Shown in pieces: positions 34,641 to 45,327 of a stretch of DNA of 64,000 nucleotides (position 1 is its first letter; each line of letters begins with the position of its first letter). Under the pieces are notes generated by a model, which had not been told where the DNA came from, made no database searches, and saw nothing but the letters and a program-made list of their open reading frames with translations. A program made the translations under genes and the position numbers. Source of the stretch: Capsicum annuum (taxonomy: Eukaryota > Streptophyta > Magnoliopsida > Solanales > Solanaceae); contig NC_061120.1 in the NCBI RefSeq assembly GCF_002878395.1, positions 112,380,993 through 112,444,992 of the forward strand, read 5' to 3'.

Positions 34641-35653
34641 TGTTTAAGTCGGGATGTTTGTCGGACTTTGATCAAATTTATGATACTAGTGTGGTTTCTC
34701 CTACTTCTTTGGATTCCATTCTTATTGTTTATGAGTTTATGGATTTGTTCCCTACAAATTTTCTTGGTATGCATTCAAATCATGATATTGATTTTGCTAT
34801 TGATGTTGAGTTGGGAACCAACCCCATTATAGACCCAACCAAGTTGAAGAAATTGAAGGATCACTTGTAGAAGTTGTTAGATAAGGGATTTATCCTACCT
34901 AGTATATCACCTTGGGGTGTGCCTATCTTGATTATAAATAAGAAGGATGGATCTATGTAGGTGTTTATCTATTATTGACAATAGAACATTATAATAGATA
35001 AGTATAAGTATCCTCTTTCTCAAATTGATGATTTATTCGATAAAATTTAGGGTGTCGCAGTGTTTTTGAAGATTGATTTGAGATTCGGGTATCACCATCT
35101 AAGCATTAGAGCTTTGGATATTTTGAAGACAACTTTTAAGAACTAATATGGTCAATATGAATTCTTGGTCATGTCTTTTGGGTTGACCAATGCCTCCGTG
35201 CTCATAGAGTTGATGAATTAGGTATTTTGACTGTATGTTCATTGCTTTGTCACTGTATTTATAGATGATATCTTGGTTTATTCTAAGAGTGAGGCCGATC
35301 ATGAAGAGAATTTATAGATTGTGATTTAAAGATTGAGGAATCAGAAGTGGTATGCCAAGTTCTCCAAATACGAGTGTTGGTTAGAGTCTTTTTCTTTTTT
35401 AGGTCATGTGGTTACTAAAAAGGGTATTATGGTTGATCCATCAAAGTTTGCAGCATTTCATGATTGGGCTAGTCCTGCTTTACCCATCGAGATTTTGAGT
35501 TTTGTTAGCTTAGAAGGTTATTATCGGTGTTTTGTTGATGTTTTTTCATCTACTACAACTCTGTTGACCAAATTCTTTCAAAAAAAGATTTCTTTTAATT
35601 GGTCTGATACTTATGAGACGAGTTTCCAAAAGCTCAAGGATTTGTTGAGTTAA
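34641..35653 (+). pseudogene. E4 reverse transcriptase and connection, broken
   Basis: VYEFMDLFPTNFLGM, then KLKKLKD at the N-terminus, then VFIDDILVYS at about 35253-35282 with the catalytic Asp pair intact. At 35333-35653, AKFSKYECWLESFSFLGHVV, then PSKFAAFHDWASP, then LEGYYRCFVDVFSS form the thumb and connection. Stops lie between these blocks. Confidence 0.87.
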
Positions 35654-36190
35654 GCTCCTATATTGACTTTGCCTAAGGAGGGCATGGGTTTTATCATATT
35701 TTGTGATGCTTCAGGTGTTGGGTTAGGTATAGTGTTGATGTAGGAGGGTAAGGTGATTGTGTATGCTTCTCGTTAGTTAAAGCCCAAGTAAAGAATTACT
35801 CTACCCATGAAATGGAGTTGTGCACGATTATTTTTCTTTGAAATTATGGAGACAGTAAATTTATGGAGTCCTTTGTGAGATTTTCTCAAAACATTGTAGC
35901 CTTCTATACTTCTTCACCCAGTGAGATCTTAATATAAGGCAGCGTCATTAGATTGAGTTGTTAAAGGATTATGACTTGACTGTTATCTATTACCTAGGAA
36001 AGGCTAATGTGGTTGCATATGCCTTGATCCGAAAGTTGGCTTGCATGGGTAGCTTGGTGCATCTTTTGACCCAGGAGAGGCTTTTGGCCTTGGAGTCTTA
36101 GTTTTTAGCTAACCAGATGGTTAGGCTTGATATTTCTACACGGGCATTTTTTTTACATTTGTGGTGGCTAGATCTTCTTTGATGGAGAAG
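35654..36190 (+). pseudogene. E4 RNase H, broken
   Basis: 'gcttcaggtgttgggttagg' (A-S-G-V-G-L-G) and 'gtgtatgcttctcgttag' (V-Y-A-S-R-stop, from Q in the family) mark the domain. LLKDYDLTVIYYLGKANVV near 35955-36015 is the H-P-G-K-A-N-V-V region with H-P replaced by Y-L. Confidence 0.8.
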
Positions 36191-37225
36191 ATTCAAGCTC
36201 CTTAATTTATTGATGTTAAATTGAGGTTAATTCAAGATAAGGTGTTGAGTGGTGAGGCTAAGAAAGTTTCACTTGATTCAAATTGTGTATTAAGGATTAG
36301 AGGCAGATTTTATATACCGAGAGTGGGTGACTACATTAGATTGATTTTAGAGGAGGTCCATTGTTCCAAGTATTCTATCCATTCGGTAGTGACTAAGAAG
36401 TATTGTGACTTAAGACAACATTACTGGTGGAGTGGTATAATGAAGGATGTATGGGACTTTATTGTTCGTTACCTATATTTCCAGTAGGTGAAGGATGAGT
36501 ATTTGTGACTAGGTGGATTACTTAAGAGGTTACCTATTCTTAAGTGGAAATAGCAATGGAATATGATGGACTTGTGATTGGCTTACTATGCACTTTGCAT
36601 AGTTTCGATAGTTTTTAGGGCATCGAGGATCGATTGACCAAGTCTTTTCATTATATTTATGTTCAAGTCTCTTTCAGTGCTGACAGGCTGACTCGTATCT
36701 ACATTAGGGTGACTATGAACTTTATGTTGTGTTAGTATTTATCATTTTAGATTGAGATTTTGTTTTAAAATATCAATTTTGGAAGACTTTTCAAGATAAG
36801 TTGGGTACTCGGGTTGATCTTAGCACCATATTTTACCCCAAACTGACAGTCAGTCAAGGTGGACTATCTAGGTTTTGGAGGATATGCTCCACGCTTGTGT
36901 GATGGATTTTGGTAGTCAGTGGGAGCAGCATTAAGCCTTTATGTAATTTGCGTATAATAATAGCTACTATTCTAGTATCGATATGGTTCCTTTTAAGGAT
37001 TTTTATGTTAAACCTTATTGATGTATAGTGGGTTGGTTTGAGGTTTTTGAGGTTAGATCTCAAGGTACAAACTTGCTTTATGAGTCTTTAGATAGAGGTT
37101 GAATTATTCAGGATAGACTTTGAGGGACTCAAAGTAGGCAGAAGCATTATGAACATCATAGACTTCGTGCCTTCTGCTTTGGTGTTGGTGATCATGTTCT
37201 CCTTTGAGCTTTGCCCATGAAGGGT
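36191..37225 (+). pseudogene. E4 integrase, broken
   Basis: The zinc part at 36300-36480 keeps RIRGRFYIPRV, then H-C-S-K-Y-S-I-H-S-V-V-T-K with both His, then HYWWSGIMKDVWDF. The core (36540-36900) is heavily degraded; the tail at about 37200-37290 shows PMKGVMRLGKKDK. No complete DDE triad is readable. Confidence 0.78.
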
Positions 37226-37644
37226 GTGATGAGGTTAGGGAAGAAGGACAAGCTTATCCCTACGTATATTGTCCAATTTGAGAATCTTCAGACTGTCAGT
37301 GATGTGTCTTATGAGTTAGCTTTCCCCCTAGACTTATGAGCTATTCATCTAGTTTTTCATGTTTTCATGCTTCTCCATTACATTCTGGATGACTCTTATG
37401 TCATTCATTAGAGTTGGTTCAGTTAGATGAGAAGTTATTTTTTGTTGAGAAGTTGGTCTCCATATTGACTAGGAATGTTAGACTGTTACACTCTAAAGTT
37501 AATCCAGTGATTAAGATCCAGTGAAGGCATTGACATATAGATGAGGCTACTTGGGAGGTTAAGTCTTATATGTGTTGTTCTTATCCCTAGCCCTTTGTTG
37601 ATTCAAGTATTTATCTTGCCTTTTGTTTAAGGATAAACTAGAAT
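37226..37644 (+). pseudogene. E4 chromodomain-like tail
   Basis: DEATWEVKSYM near 37538-37570 is the conserved E-A-T-W-E end of chromovirus integrases, with Trp-to-stop changes just upstream. Confidence 0.7.
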
Positions 37645-37659
37645 TTTAGTGGTGGATGA
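37645..37659 (+). other. E4 polypurine tract
   Basis: TTTTAGTGGTGGATGA immediately before the TGTAACAAC start of the 3' LTR. Confidence 0.75.
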
Positions 37660-38011
37660 TGTAACAACTAAAATTTTGATGAATTATGTTAAATGTATGC
37701 TTTTGTCTGATTTGATCAGCTGACCCCTACCTGTGGTGTTATTGTGTTTTTGGGGTGAGGGAACAATTGGCACAGTTGCCAATGTATTTGGTGTTATTTA
37801 TGTAATATTGTGGGTTTTGGTGGATTCGAAAGACTTTTAGTTGATTTTAGTCAACATCTTTTGATTTGTACATCGGATGGCAAAATGGACTGTGCTAGCA
37901 GATCTGGAACATTGATTTTAAGGTGGTAACATGGTTAGTGTAGTTTTATGGCTTATGAATCTTATTTCGACCCTTAATTTAGAAAGTCGTGCTTTTGGAT
38001 TTTGGGGTTCA
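37660..38011 (+). repeat. E4 3' LTR, truncated
   Basis: TGTAACAACTAAAATTTTG at 37660 matches the start of the 5' LTR; similarity ends near 38011. The remaining ~2.4 kb are missing. Confidence 0.82.
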
Positions 38012-38072
38012 AACCTCGTCAATTCTACCCTCATCAACTCTCATTTCGACCCTCATCAATTGTATTTTTTGT
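38012..38072. other. Junction filler between E4 and E2
   Basis: About 60 bases with repeated 'accctcatcaa' phrases ('ctcgtcaattctacc', 'ctcatcaactctc', 'cctcatcaattg') match neither LTR well. Likely repair filler. Confidence 0.5.
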
Positions 38073-39034
38073 TATGTGTAGAATTGAATAAGCTTTCTAT
38101 CGATACCAAATTCGCCCAAATCCGACACTCCGTGAGGAGTTAGAGCCATTTTAGCAAGACAGCGCGCCAACTGGCACCTCAGCGCGTCGTAGAGCCAGCC
38201 AAAATAGCAATTGTCATTTTCCAGTAAGCCTTCACAATTTCATCGCGTCGCACCAAGGCTCAATTTTAGGGTTGTCAAATTCCAGTGCACCAACGCAATT
38301 CCTCCGCATCGTGGTGCCCTTCCAGGTCATGACCAAGATGGCAAAAGTGACTTCATCGCGTCGCGCCACTGTGCAATTTCCCAAGTGTCAAAATCCAGTG
38401 AAGGTCAACGATTGTGTTGCATCGCGCTAGGACCAAAAATAGGGCACCAGTTCTAGAGTTTTCTCAAGGGTAGTTTGGTCTTTCCACCCGTCCTTACCCA
38501 CTATATATATATATATACAAATAGAGGAGAAAATCCTCATTTTCCTCTTCCATTCCATCCAAAAAAAGGCTAGGGTTTCTCTCTTTTATTTCCAAATCCA
38601 ATTTTTCTCTAAGAAATTTAATAAATCTTCCATATATTTCACCAAGTTTAAGAATCGAGTTCTCTGAGTCAAAGGAATCAAGGAATTTAGCTCAAGGGTG
38701 TGAGAAAGAAGTTTATATAAAGTTTCTTCATCTCTAAAATCATAATCAAGGTATGTGTGGCTTGAACAAGAATATCCTTTCATTCTTGTGTCCAAAGAAT
38801 AGATTTTACCTATTGGAATTTCATGATTTTGCAAGCGGGTTTATATCCAAATTACTTTATCATTGATTTATGAGAATCGAGCTATTCAAGATTGATATAC
38901 ATGACTATTTCATTGTTTTATTTCTTAAATTGAGAATTCATGCAGTGAATTGTATATTGCAACTATGAATTGACAATTTCCAGGTGATAGATGATAAGAG
39001 TCATGATTTTATGATTTTCCATGAGAAGTTGATT

Positions 39035-39082
<48 letters not shown>

Positions 39083-40272
39083 TACTAAGCTTGAGAGTCA
39101 ATAATGGGTCATATGATGTTTCCTTGAAGCTTTTGATATTTGAAATGATTGGATAAGAAAGCGTACTTGATGTTGAGAAAGATTGTTTTGATTTTGAGTC
39201 AAGTTTGGAATCCGCAATTGTATATGATTTATAGATGAGATATATTTGTGTTTGGGTCTTTATGATAGACCCATGAGTTGATATTGATTAAGGTGGATTT
39301 CATAACGTGTTTTAAGCTGAGTCTGGGAGGAGTATTTAGCACCGAGCGGCAAATGTGGTATTTTCCTGGAACTATATTCCACCGTAGGATTGATATTGAT
39401 AATTGTGGGCCAGAGGCCGAGTATGAGCTTGTGGTCACGAAGTTGAGGTTGTACTCCCTTGAAAGAGTACGATGCTCCCGCCAATGTGGGGTTCTCTCCA
39501 TAGGAGGGCAAATCATTGGTCTCCATGCGGCTCACATGGTTTATTTCGGTTATAAGAAACTCCAAAGTCCATAATAATCTAAGTGTCATGAGTTACCGAG
39601 TCACTCTAAGTCATGAGTCAAAGAGTTTGAGTTGAGACCAATGATTTAGGAGATTTATGAAGCATGTGTTACTATTGATGATTTATGGATATTACGTTTT
39701 GGGTAATTCAAGCGAAAAGAGTCATTATTGTCAGCATGCATGATTTTCTTACACAATTATGATATTCTTTAAAAATGTTGCATACACCCTACATACTCAG
39801 TACATTCCCAAGTACTGATTCCCATAGTATTCTGTGTTCTATATTTCCTCGTGATGTAGGTTCAGGTGCTCACTCTCAGCAGCGATAGTGATCTTCGAGT
39901 ACCTTCATCTACATTTCCGCAGTTGGTGAGTCCTCATGGTTTGAGGACCTATGTCCCTAATTTTGTCTTGTTAATAGATGGTTGTTTCCTTTCAGATCAG
40001 TACAAGTCAGTTGTGGGATATATCCCAATGGCTCCTTAGTCTTATGTAGTAACTAGAGTACCAATATGTCCAAAACTTCAATATTCTGATTGTACAGGAC
40101 AATATCTCTTCATATTCCAGATTGTTCATAGCATGATTTTTCTTTCTTAATCTAGGTTGATTTTCGTCGTTGTGAGTTCTGAAAGTGATGACAGGCTTAG
40201 AGGGTTAGCTTGAGGCCAAGTGTGGCCTTAAGCACCATGTGACGTCTAGGGAAAGGCTCTTGGGGCATTGCA
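38073..40272 (+). repeat. E2 5' LTR, nearly complete
   Basis: Begins at 'atgtgtagaattgaata' (LTR position about 103 by comparison with 15300) and ends GGGGCATTGCA. It carries about 65 extra bases in the word cassette (38170-38250), a long TATA run at 38501-38520, an AT/AG microsatellite at 39041-39082, and conserved block copy 4 (39293-39572), open for 98 codons on plus and 95 on minus. Confidence 0.87.
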
Positions 40273-40276
40273 AGCT

Positions 40277-40289
40277 TGGTATCAGAGCC
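40277..40289 (+). other. E2 primer-binding site (initiator tRNA-Met)
   Basis: TGGTATCAGAGCC, an exact match to the plant initiator tRNA-Met 3' end complement, four bases after the LTR. Confidence 0.92.
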
Positions 40290-40482
40290 TAAGGTTCAAA
40301 GAGTCCTATGGATTCTGACAAGCCGTGTTACGTTAAGTCTTGATCATTGTTCTATAGCGCGCTACATCTATGAGCAAGAGGCTACGGGGCATTTTAGGAA
40401 AAGTTATTTCTTTTTTTCAAAAGTCTATCGTGCATATGACTATTTCTCTCTGTTATTAATTCTTGCTCTTTTATGACAGAAA

Positions 40483-41670
40483 ATGCCTCCTGGTAGAGCT
40501 CACAGAAACAATGAACGACCTCAACCCGTTGATCCTTTAGGTGAGACGGTGTCCTATGAAGAATTTCAGGTAGCTTTTTAGGTGCTAGCCCAGGCGATTA
40601 CCGCCAATGCTCAGACCCGTGCATAGGTTATAGTTCCACCTCCGTAAGAAGGTAATTCAGTGGCAGCTTGAGTTTGTGACTTTATGTAGATGAATCCGCC
40701 AGGGTTTTATGGGTCAAAGAAGAGTGAGGACCCACAGATATATCTTGATAAGGTGAAAAAGATCACCTAAATTATGTATGTAACGGAGGAAAAGAGTATG
40801 GAGCTAGCTTCCTATCACTTAAAAGATGTTGCTTATCATTGGTGGAGATGTGGAGGAAGAGTAGAGGGGAAGATGCCGCACCCATGACTTGGTAGTTGTT
40901 CCAGGACGTGTTCTTAAATAGATTCTTTCCCCTGGAGCTAAGGGAAGCAAAATTAGAAGAATTTATGAACTTGAAACAGGGCTCTATGACAGTTAAGGAG
41001 TATTGTCATAAGTTCAACCAGTTATCTAAGTATGCTCCCAGTATGATGGTTGATTCTAGAACTAGTATGAGTAAGTTTTTGGCTGGTGTATCTGGTTATG
41101 TTGTGAAAGGGTAGAGGTCCTCTATGCTTAATAGGTATATGGACCTTTGTAGACTAATGATACATGCTCAGCAGATTGAAGCGGACAAGGTGAAGGAGAG
41201 ACAAAGAGTAAGGGCAAATAAGAGGGTTAGATCAGAGCGGTAGGGGTATAGTTAGACTAGACTTTAAGGAAGGATCCACCTTCAGTTCTAAAGTCGTTCA
41301 CTTGTGTCAATGCCTTCATCATATAGTACTCCCGCATTCAGAATTAGGCAAGAGCAGGGTAATAGGCCTACTATGTACAGGTTCCAAAATAGTATGAGTA
41401 ACAGACTTTATCCTTCCCCATGTCAAAAGTATGGTACGGACCATCCTGGTGAGTGCTTTGTCGATCGGAGGGGTTGTTTTGGTTGCGGTATGTTGGGCAA
41501 CAGATTCAGGGATTGTCCAAATGCCAGATAGGGGAGTTGTGATGTTCGTTCCTAGAGTCAAGCTATTAGTGCTCCAGCCCCTTTAGTTCGTCCTACTTTT
41601 ACTCGGGGTGCCTCATTTAGTACTGCAGGTGGCCAGCGCCCGAATTGCTTTTATGCTATACCACCCTTCC
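40483..41670 (+). pseudogene. gag: E2 gag, broken
   Basis: ATG at 40483 opens MPPGRAHRNNERPQPVDPLG. Stops follow: TAA 40645 and 40768 where E1 has CAA, and TAG 40687 where E1 has TAA. A one-base loss near 40841 shifts frame. The capsid block 40896-41114 keeps FLNRFFPLELREAKLEEFMN, then KQGSMTVKEYCHKFNQLS. The zinc region 41304-41531 has C-x2-C degraded to C-Q-K-Y and a second knuckle CFGCGMLGNRFRDC with His replaced by Asn (Leu in E1). TAG at 41553 is shared with E1. Confidence 0.88.
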
Positions 41671-41699
41671 AGGAGAAGGAGGATTCACAAGATATTGTT

Positions 41700-42290
41700 A
41701 CTGGTAGGCTTTGTGTATTTCATTTTGAGGTGTATGTGTTGATGGACCCTGGGTCAAGTTTTTATTATGTGACTCCGTTGGTAGCTGTGACTTTTGAGAT
41801 AAGTGCTGAAAAGATTCCTGAGCCCTTTCTAGTTTCTACCCCAGTAGGTGAATCTGTTGTTGCTAAGGAAGTGTATAAGAAGTTCCCTAGCACTGTCCTT
41901 AACAAAATCATGTTTGTAGATTTGATTGAGCTAGATATGGGTGATTTTGACATTATTCTAGGTATGGATTGACTTCACTTTTGCTATGCATCTCTAGACT
42001 GTCGTACCCGTGTAGTCAAGTTTCAGTTTCCCAATGAGCCAGTGTTTGAGTGGTCAGGCAATTCCGCATCTCCCACGAGTCATTTTATATCCTACCTTAA
42101 ATCCAGGAAATTGTTATCCAAGGGTTATGCCTATCATTTGGTTCAAGTTAAAGACACTAAGTATGAGACTCCAACTGTTCAGTCTATTAGCGTTGTCAAT
42201 GAATTTCTTAATGTTTTCCTGGAAGATCTCCCAGGGGTACCTCCCGATAGAGAGATTGAATTCGGGACTAATCTTCTTCCCGATACGCTA
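41700..42290 (+). pseudogene. E2 aspartic protease region
   Basis: VLMDPGSSFYYVTPLVAV, then VSTPVGESVVAKEVY, then ELDMGDFDIILGMD, then a TGA replacing the Trp of GMDWL. A second block at 42042-42290 continues to VNEFLNVFLEDLPGVPPDRE, the RT leader. The active-site Asp and Gly are intact. Confidence 0.86.
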
Positions 42291-43086
42291 CCAATTTCTA
42301 TTCTTCTGTATCATATGTCCCCCGCAGAACTTAAGGAGTTGAAAGAGAAACTCGAAGATCTTCTCGATAAGGGTTTTATGAGGCCCAGTGTGTCTCCTTG
42401 TGGAGCACACGTTCTATTCATGTGAAAGAAAGATGATTCATCGCGTATGTGCATTGACTATCGTCAGCTCAACAACGCCACCATAAAAAACAAGTAGCCT
42501 CTTCCAAGAATTGATGATCTGTTCAATCAGCTGCAAGGTGCCAGTTATTTCTCAAAAATAGACTTGAGATCCGGTTCTCACCAACTTAAAGTCAGAGAGT
42601 GTCATATTCTAAAGACCGCTTTCAGCACCCGTTATGGTCATTTTGAATTCCTGGTCATGTCCTTTGGGCTAACGAATTCCCCAACAGCTTTTATGGACAT
42701 TATGAATCAGGTGTTCAGACAGTACTTGGATATGTTTGTTATTGTATTCATACATGACATTCTTATGTACTCTCTAAATGAAAACAACCATGCAGATCAT
42801 CTTCGAATTGTCTTGCAGACCCTTAGAGATCATCAGTTGTTCACCAAATTTAGCAAGTGTAAATTTTGGCTAAGGTCAATTACCTTCCTAGGTCATATTG
42901 TTTCTTCTGAAGGTATTCAGTTGATCCTTAAAAGGTAGAAGTTTTGAAAAATTTGCCTAGACCTATCTCTCCCTCTAATATTAGGAGTTTCTTAGGCCTA
43001 GATAGTTACTACCGTCATTTTATAGAAGGTTTCTCTTCTATTGCTGCTTCTTTGACCCAGTTAACCATAAAAAAAAAGTTAAATTT
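42291..43086 (+). pseudogene. E2 reverse transcriptase, broken
   Basis: LKELKEKLEDLLDKGFMRPS, then TGA at 42423-42425 shared with E1. After it MCIDYRQLNNATIKNK and a TAG. The block 42564-42938 reads [20 protein letters not shown], then [15 protein letters not shown], then [20 protein letters not shown]: the first catalytic Asp of FIDD is His. The thumb follows with frameshifts at about 42925. Confidence 0.88.
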
Positions 43087-43695
43087 TTGTGGTTAGATTC
43101 CTATGAGAAGAGTTTTCAGGAGTTGAAGACTCGACTCACTTCATCCCTTGTAATGACCCTGCATAATGGTGTAGATGATTTTGTGGTGTATTGTGATGCT
43201 TCGAGATTTGGTTTGGGGTGCGTATTGATGCAGAAGGGTAAGGTTATAGCCTATGCCTCCCAACAGTTGAAACCTCATGAGAAGAATTATCCGACCCATA
43301 ATCTCAAATTAGCTGCCGTAGTTTTTTCCTTAAAAATCTGGAGACACTACTTGTATGGCATTCATGTTGATGTCTTTACGGATCACAAGAGTTTGCAGTA
43401 TGTGTTTACTCAAAAGGAGTTGAATCTTCGACAACGGCGATGGTTAGAATTGTTAAAATACTACGATATGAGTGTGTTGTATCACCCGGGTAAGGCCAAT
43501 GTTGTAGTGGATGCTCTTATTAGGTCATCCATGGGTAGTGTAGCACATGTAGAGGAAGGTAAGAAGGAGTTTGCCCACAAAGTGCATTGTTTGGCTAGGT
43601 TAGGTGTTAGATTACTTGATTTAGCTGAGGGTAATGTTTGTGTTCGATGTAGTTCTGAATCTTCTCTAGTTTCGGAAGTGAATAAGAAGTAGGAT
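43087..43695 (+). pseudogene. E2 RNase H and linker, 201-codon open block
   Basis: [20 protein letters not shown], then [20 protein letters not shown], then [20 protein letters not shown], then [20 protein letters not shown], then [19 protein letters not shown]. The RNase H active-site residues are largely as in the family (C-D-A-S, T-D-H-K); the family Glu in the 'DLELAAVV' helix is Lys here (N-L-K-L). A TAG at 43690-43692 separates it from integrase. Normal role: removal of RNA from RNA-DNA hybrids. Confidence 0.9.
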
Positions 43696-44520
43696 ATGGA
43701 TTCTCGTTTGGTTGAACTGAAAGGGTCCGTTAAAGACCAAAAGGTGGAGGTTTTCTCCCAGGGGAGAGATGGTGTACTGAGGTTTCACAATAGATTATAT
43801 GTGCCTAATGTTGATGATTTGAGGGAGAGAATTATGGCTGAAGCGCATGGCGCGTGGTACTCTATTCAGCCTGGTGCTACCAAGATGTACCGCGGTTTAC
43901 GGGAAATTTATTGGTGGAATGGTATGAAGAAGGATATAGCGAAGTTTGTAGAGAAGAGTGCAACTTGCCAACAAGTTAAAATAGAGCACCAAAGACCCGG
44001 TGGGATGATGCAAGAATTTAGCATTCCTACTTGGAAATGGGAGAAAGTGAATATTGATTTCATGACCGGTTTACCTCTCTCTCATCGTCATCATGATTCT
44101 GTATGGGTCATTATAGATAGGTTGACTAAGTCAACACATTTCCTGCCAGTACATACATCTTTCATCGCTGAGGACTATGCTAAGCTGTACATCCGAGAGT
44201 TAGTCAGGTTTCATGGTGTTCCTTTGTCTATCATCTCCCATAGAGGTACTTAATTTATTTCTAATTTTTGGAGGGCTTTTCAAAAGCGTCTCGATACCCA
44301 AGTTCATCTTAGCTCAACTTTTCATCCGCAGACCGACGGCCAGGCTGAGAAGACTATCCAAACTTTGGAGGATATGTTGATAGCATGTGTTCTTGATTTC
44401 AAAGGAAGTTGGGATAAACATTTCCCATTGATTGAATTTGCGTATAACAACAGTTTTCATGCTAGAATTGGAATGGCTCCATTTGAAGCTTTGTATGGGA
44501 GGAGATGTAGATCACCCATA
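43696..44520 (+). pseudogene. E2 integrase, active site lost
   Basis: Open for 185 codons (43696-44253). Zinc part: HGAWYSIQPGATKMY (second His is Gln), then EKSATCQQVK (first Cys is Ser). Core: KVNIDFMTGLPLSHRHHDSV, then DRLTKSTHFLPVHTSF. The second catalytic Asp is His (CAT 44239-44241), followed by TAA at 44251; beyond it HPQTDGQAE keeps the Glu, then WDKHFPLIEFAYNNSFHA. Confidence 0.9.
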
Positions 44521-45115
44521 GGTTGATTCGAAGTGGGTGACGCTGCTGTTATTGGACCTGATGTTGTGTTTGAGGCTATGGAAAAAGTTAAGCTGATTAG
44601 GGAGAGGTTGAAGACATCCCACAGTCATCAGAAGTCGTATGCAGATGTGAGGAGAAGTGCTCTTGAGTTTGAAGTTGATGATTTGGTGTACTTGAAAATT
44701 TCGCCTATGAAAGGGGTAAGAAGGTTTGTCAAGAAAGGATAGCTTAGTCCCTGATATATTGGCCCTTATAGAATTTTGCAACGTGTTAGAAAAGAAGCTT
44801 ATGAGATTGAGTTGCCTGCAAAGTTATCAGCTGACCATCCTGTCTTTCACGTTTCTATACTCAAGAAACACATTGGTGATTCTGTTGTTGTTGATCCGTT
44901 AGAAAGCACTGATGTTCAGGATAGCCTTTCTTATGATGAATTTTTGATCGACATCTTAGATTATCAAGTCCGTAGATTAAGGAGCAAAACCATTCCCTTG
45001 GTTAAAGTTCTGTGGCAAAATCAATCAGATGAGGGTGCTACTTGGGAAGCAGAAGTAGATATGCGAGTTAAGTACCTCCATCTCTTCTTCGCGAGTTCGA
45101 ATCAAGCCAAAGGTA
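44521..45115 (+). pseudogene. E2 integrase C-terminus and chromodomain-like tail
   Basis: VFEAMEKVKLIRERLKTSHS, then QKSYADVRRSALEFEVDDLV, then KISPMKGVRRFVKKG and a stop; after a frame change 44776-45165 gives RKEAYEIELPAKLSADHPVF, then VSILKKHIGDSVV, then LDYQVRRLRSKTIPLVKVLW, then DEGATWEAEVDMRVKYLHLF. This is the best-preserved chromodomain-like tail in the window. Confidence 0.9.
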
Positions 45116-45314
45116 CCATTCTTCTTAAATTTAGTTCCCTACTAATCCAGCGTATTCAATTATAAAAATATCTATTCTATGATTCGTGCATTCTATGAAG
45201 TATTCGGAAATCTAGTGTGAAGTAAGTCGATTGAGCAAATTGTTCCTATAAAGTAATTCCAATTTTGTCTTTCATCTTGAGCCTAACTAGCAAGATTCGA
45301 GGATGAATGTTTCC

Positions 45315-45327
45315 AGGGGGGAGATAT
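45315..45327 (+). other. E2 polypurine tract
   Basis: CAGGGGGGAGATAT before the 3' LTR. Confidence 0.85.

Larger units (their letters stand above)
29752..38011 (+). mobile_element. E4: decayed plus-strand Ty3/gypsy element
   Basis: 5' LTR 29752-32547, primer site, gag, protease, RT, RNase H, integrase, tail, polypurine tract and a 3' LTR cut off after ~350 bp. It is a different family from E1/E3: the LTR starts TGTAATAACTTAAATTTTG and the tract is AGTGGTGGATGA. Left flank TCTAG (29747-29751) would be its target site; the right one is lost. It lies inside E6. Confidence 0.87.

Noticed and set aside
29752..38011. Endogenous pararetrovirus (caulimovirus-like) integrant
   Set aside because: LTRs, primer site, polypurine tract and an integrase are present; there is no movement-protein or coat-protein frame. 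This is an LTR retrotransposon.
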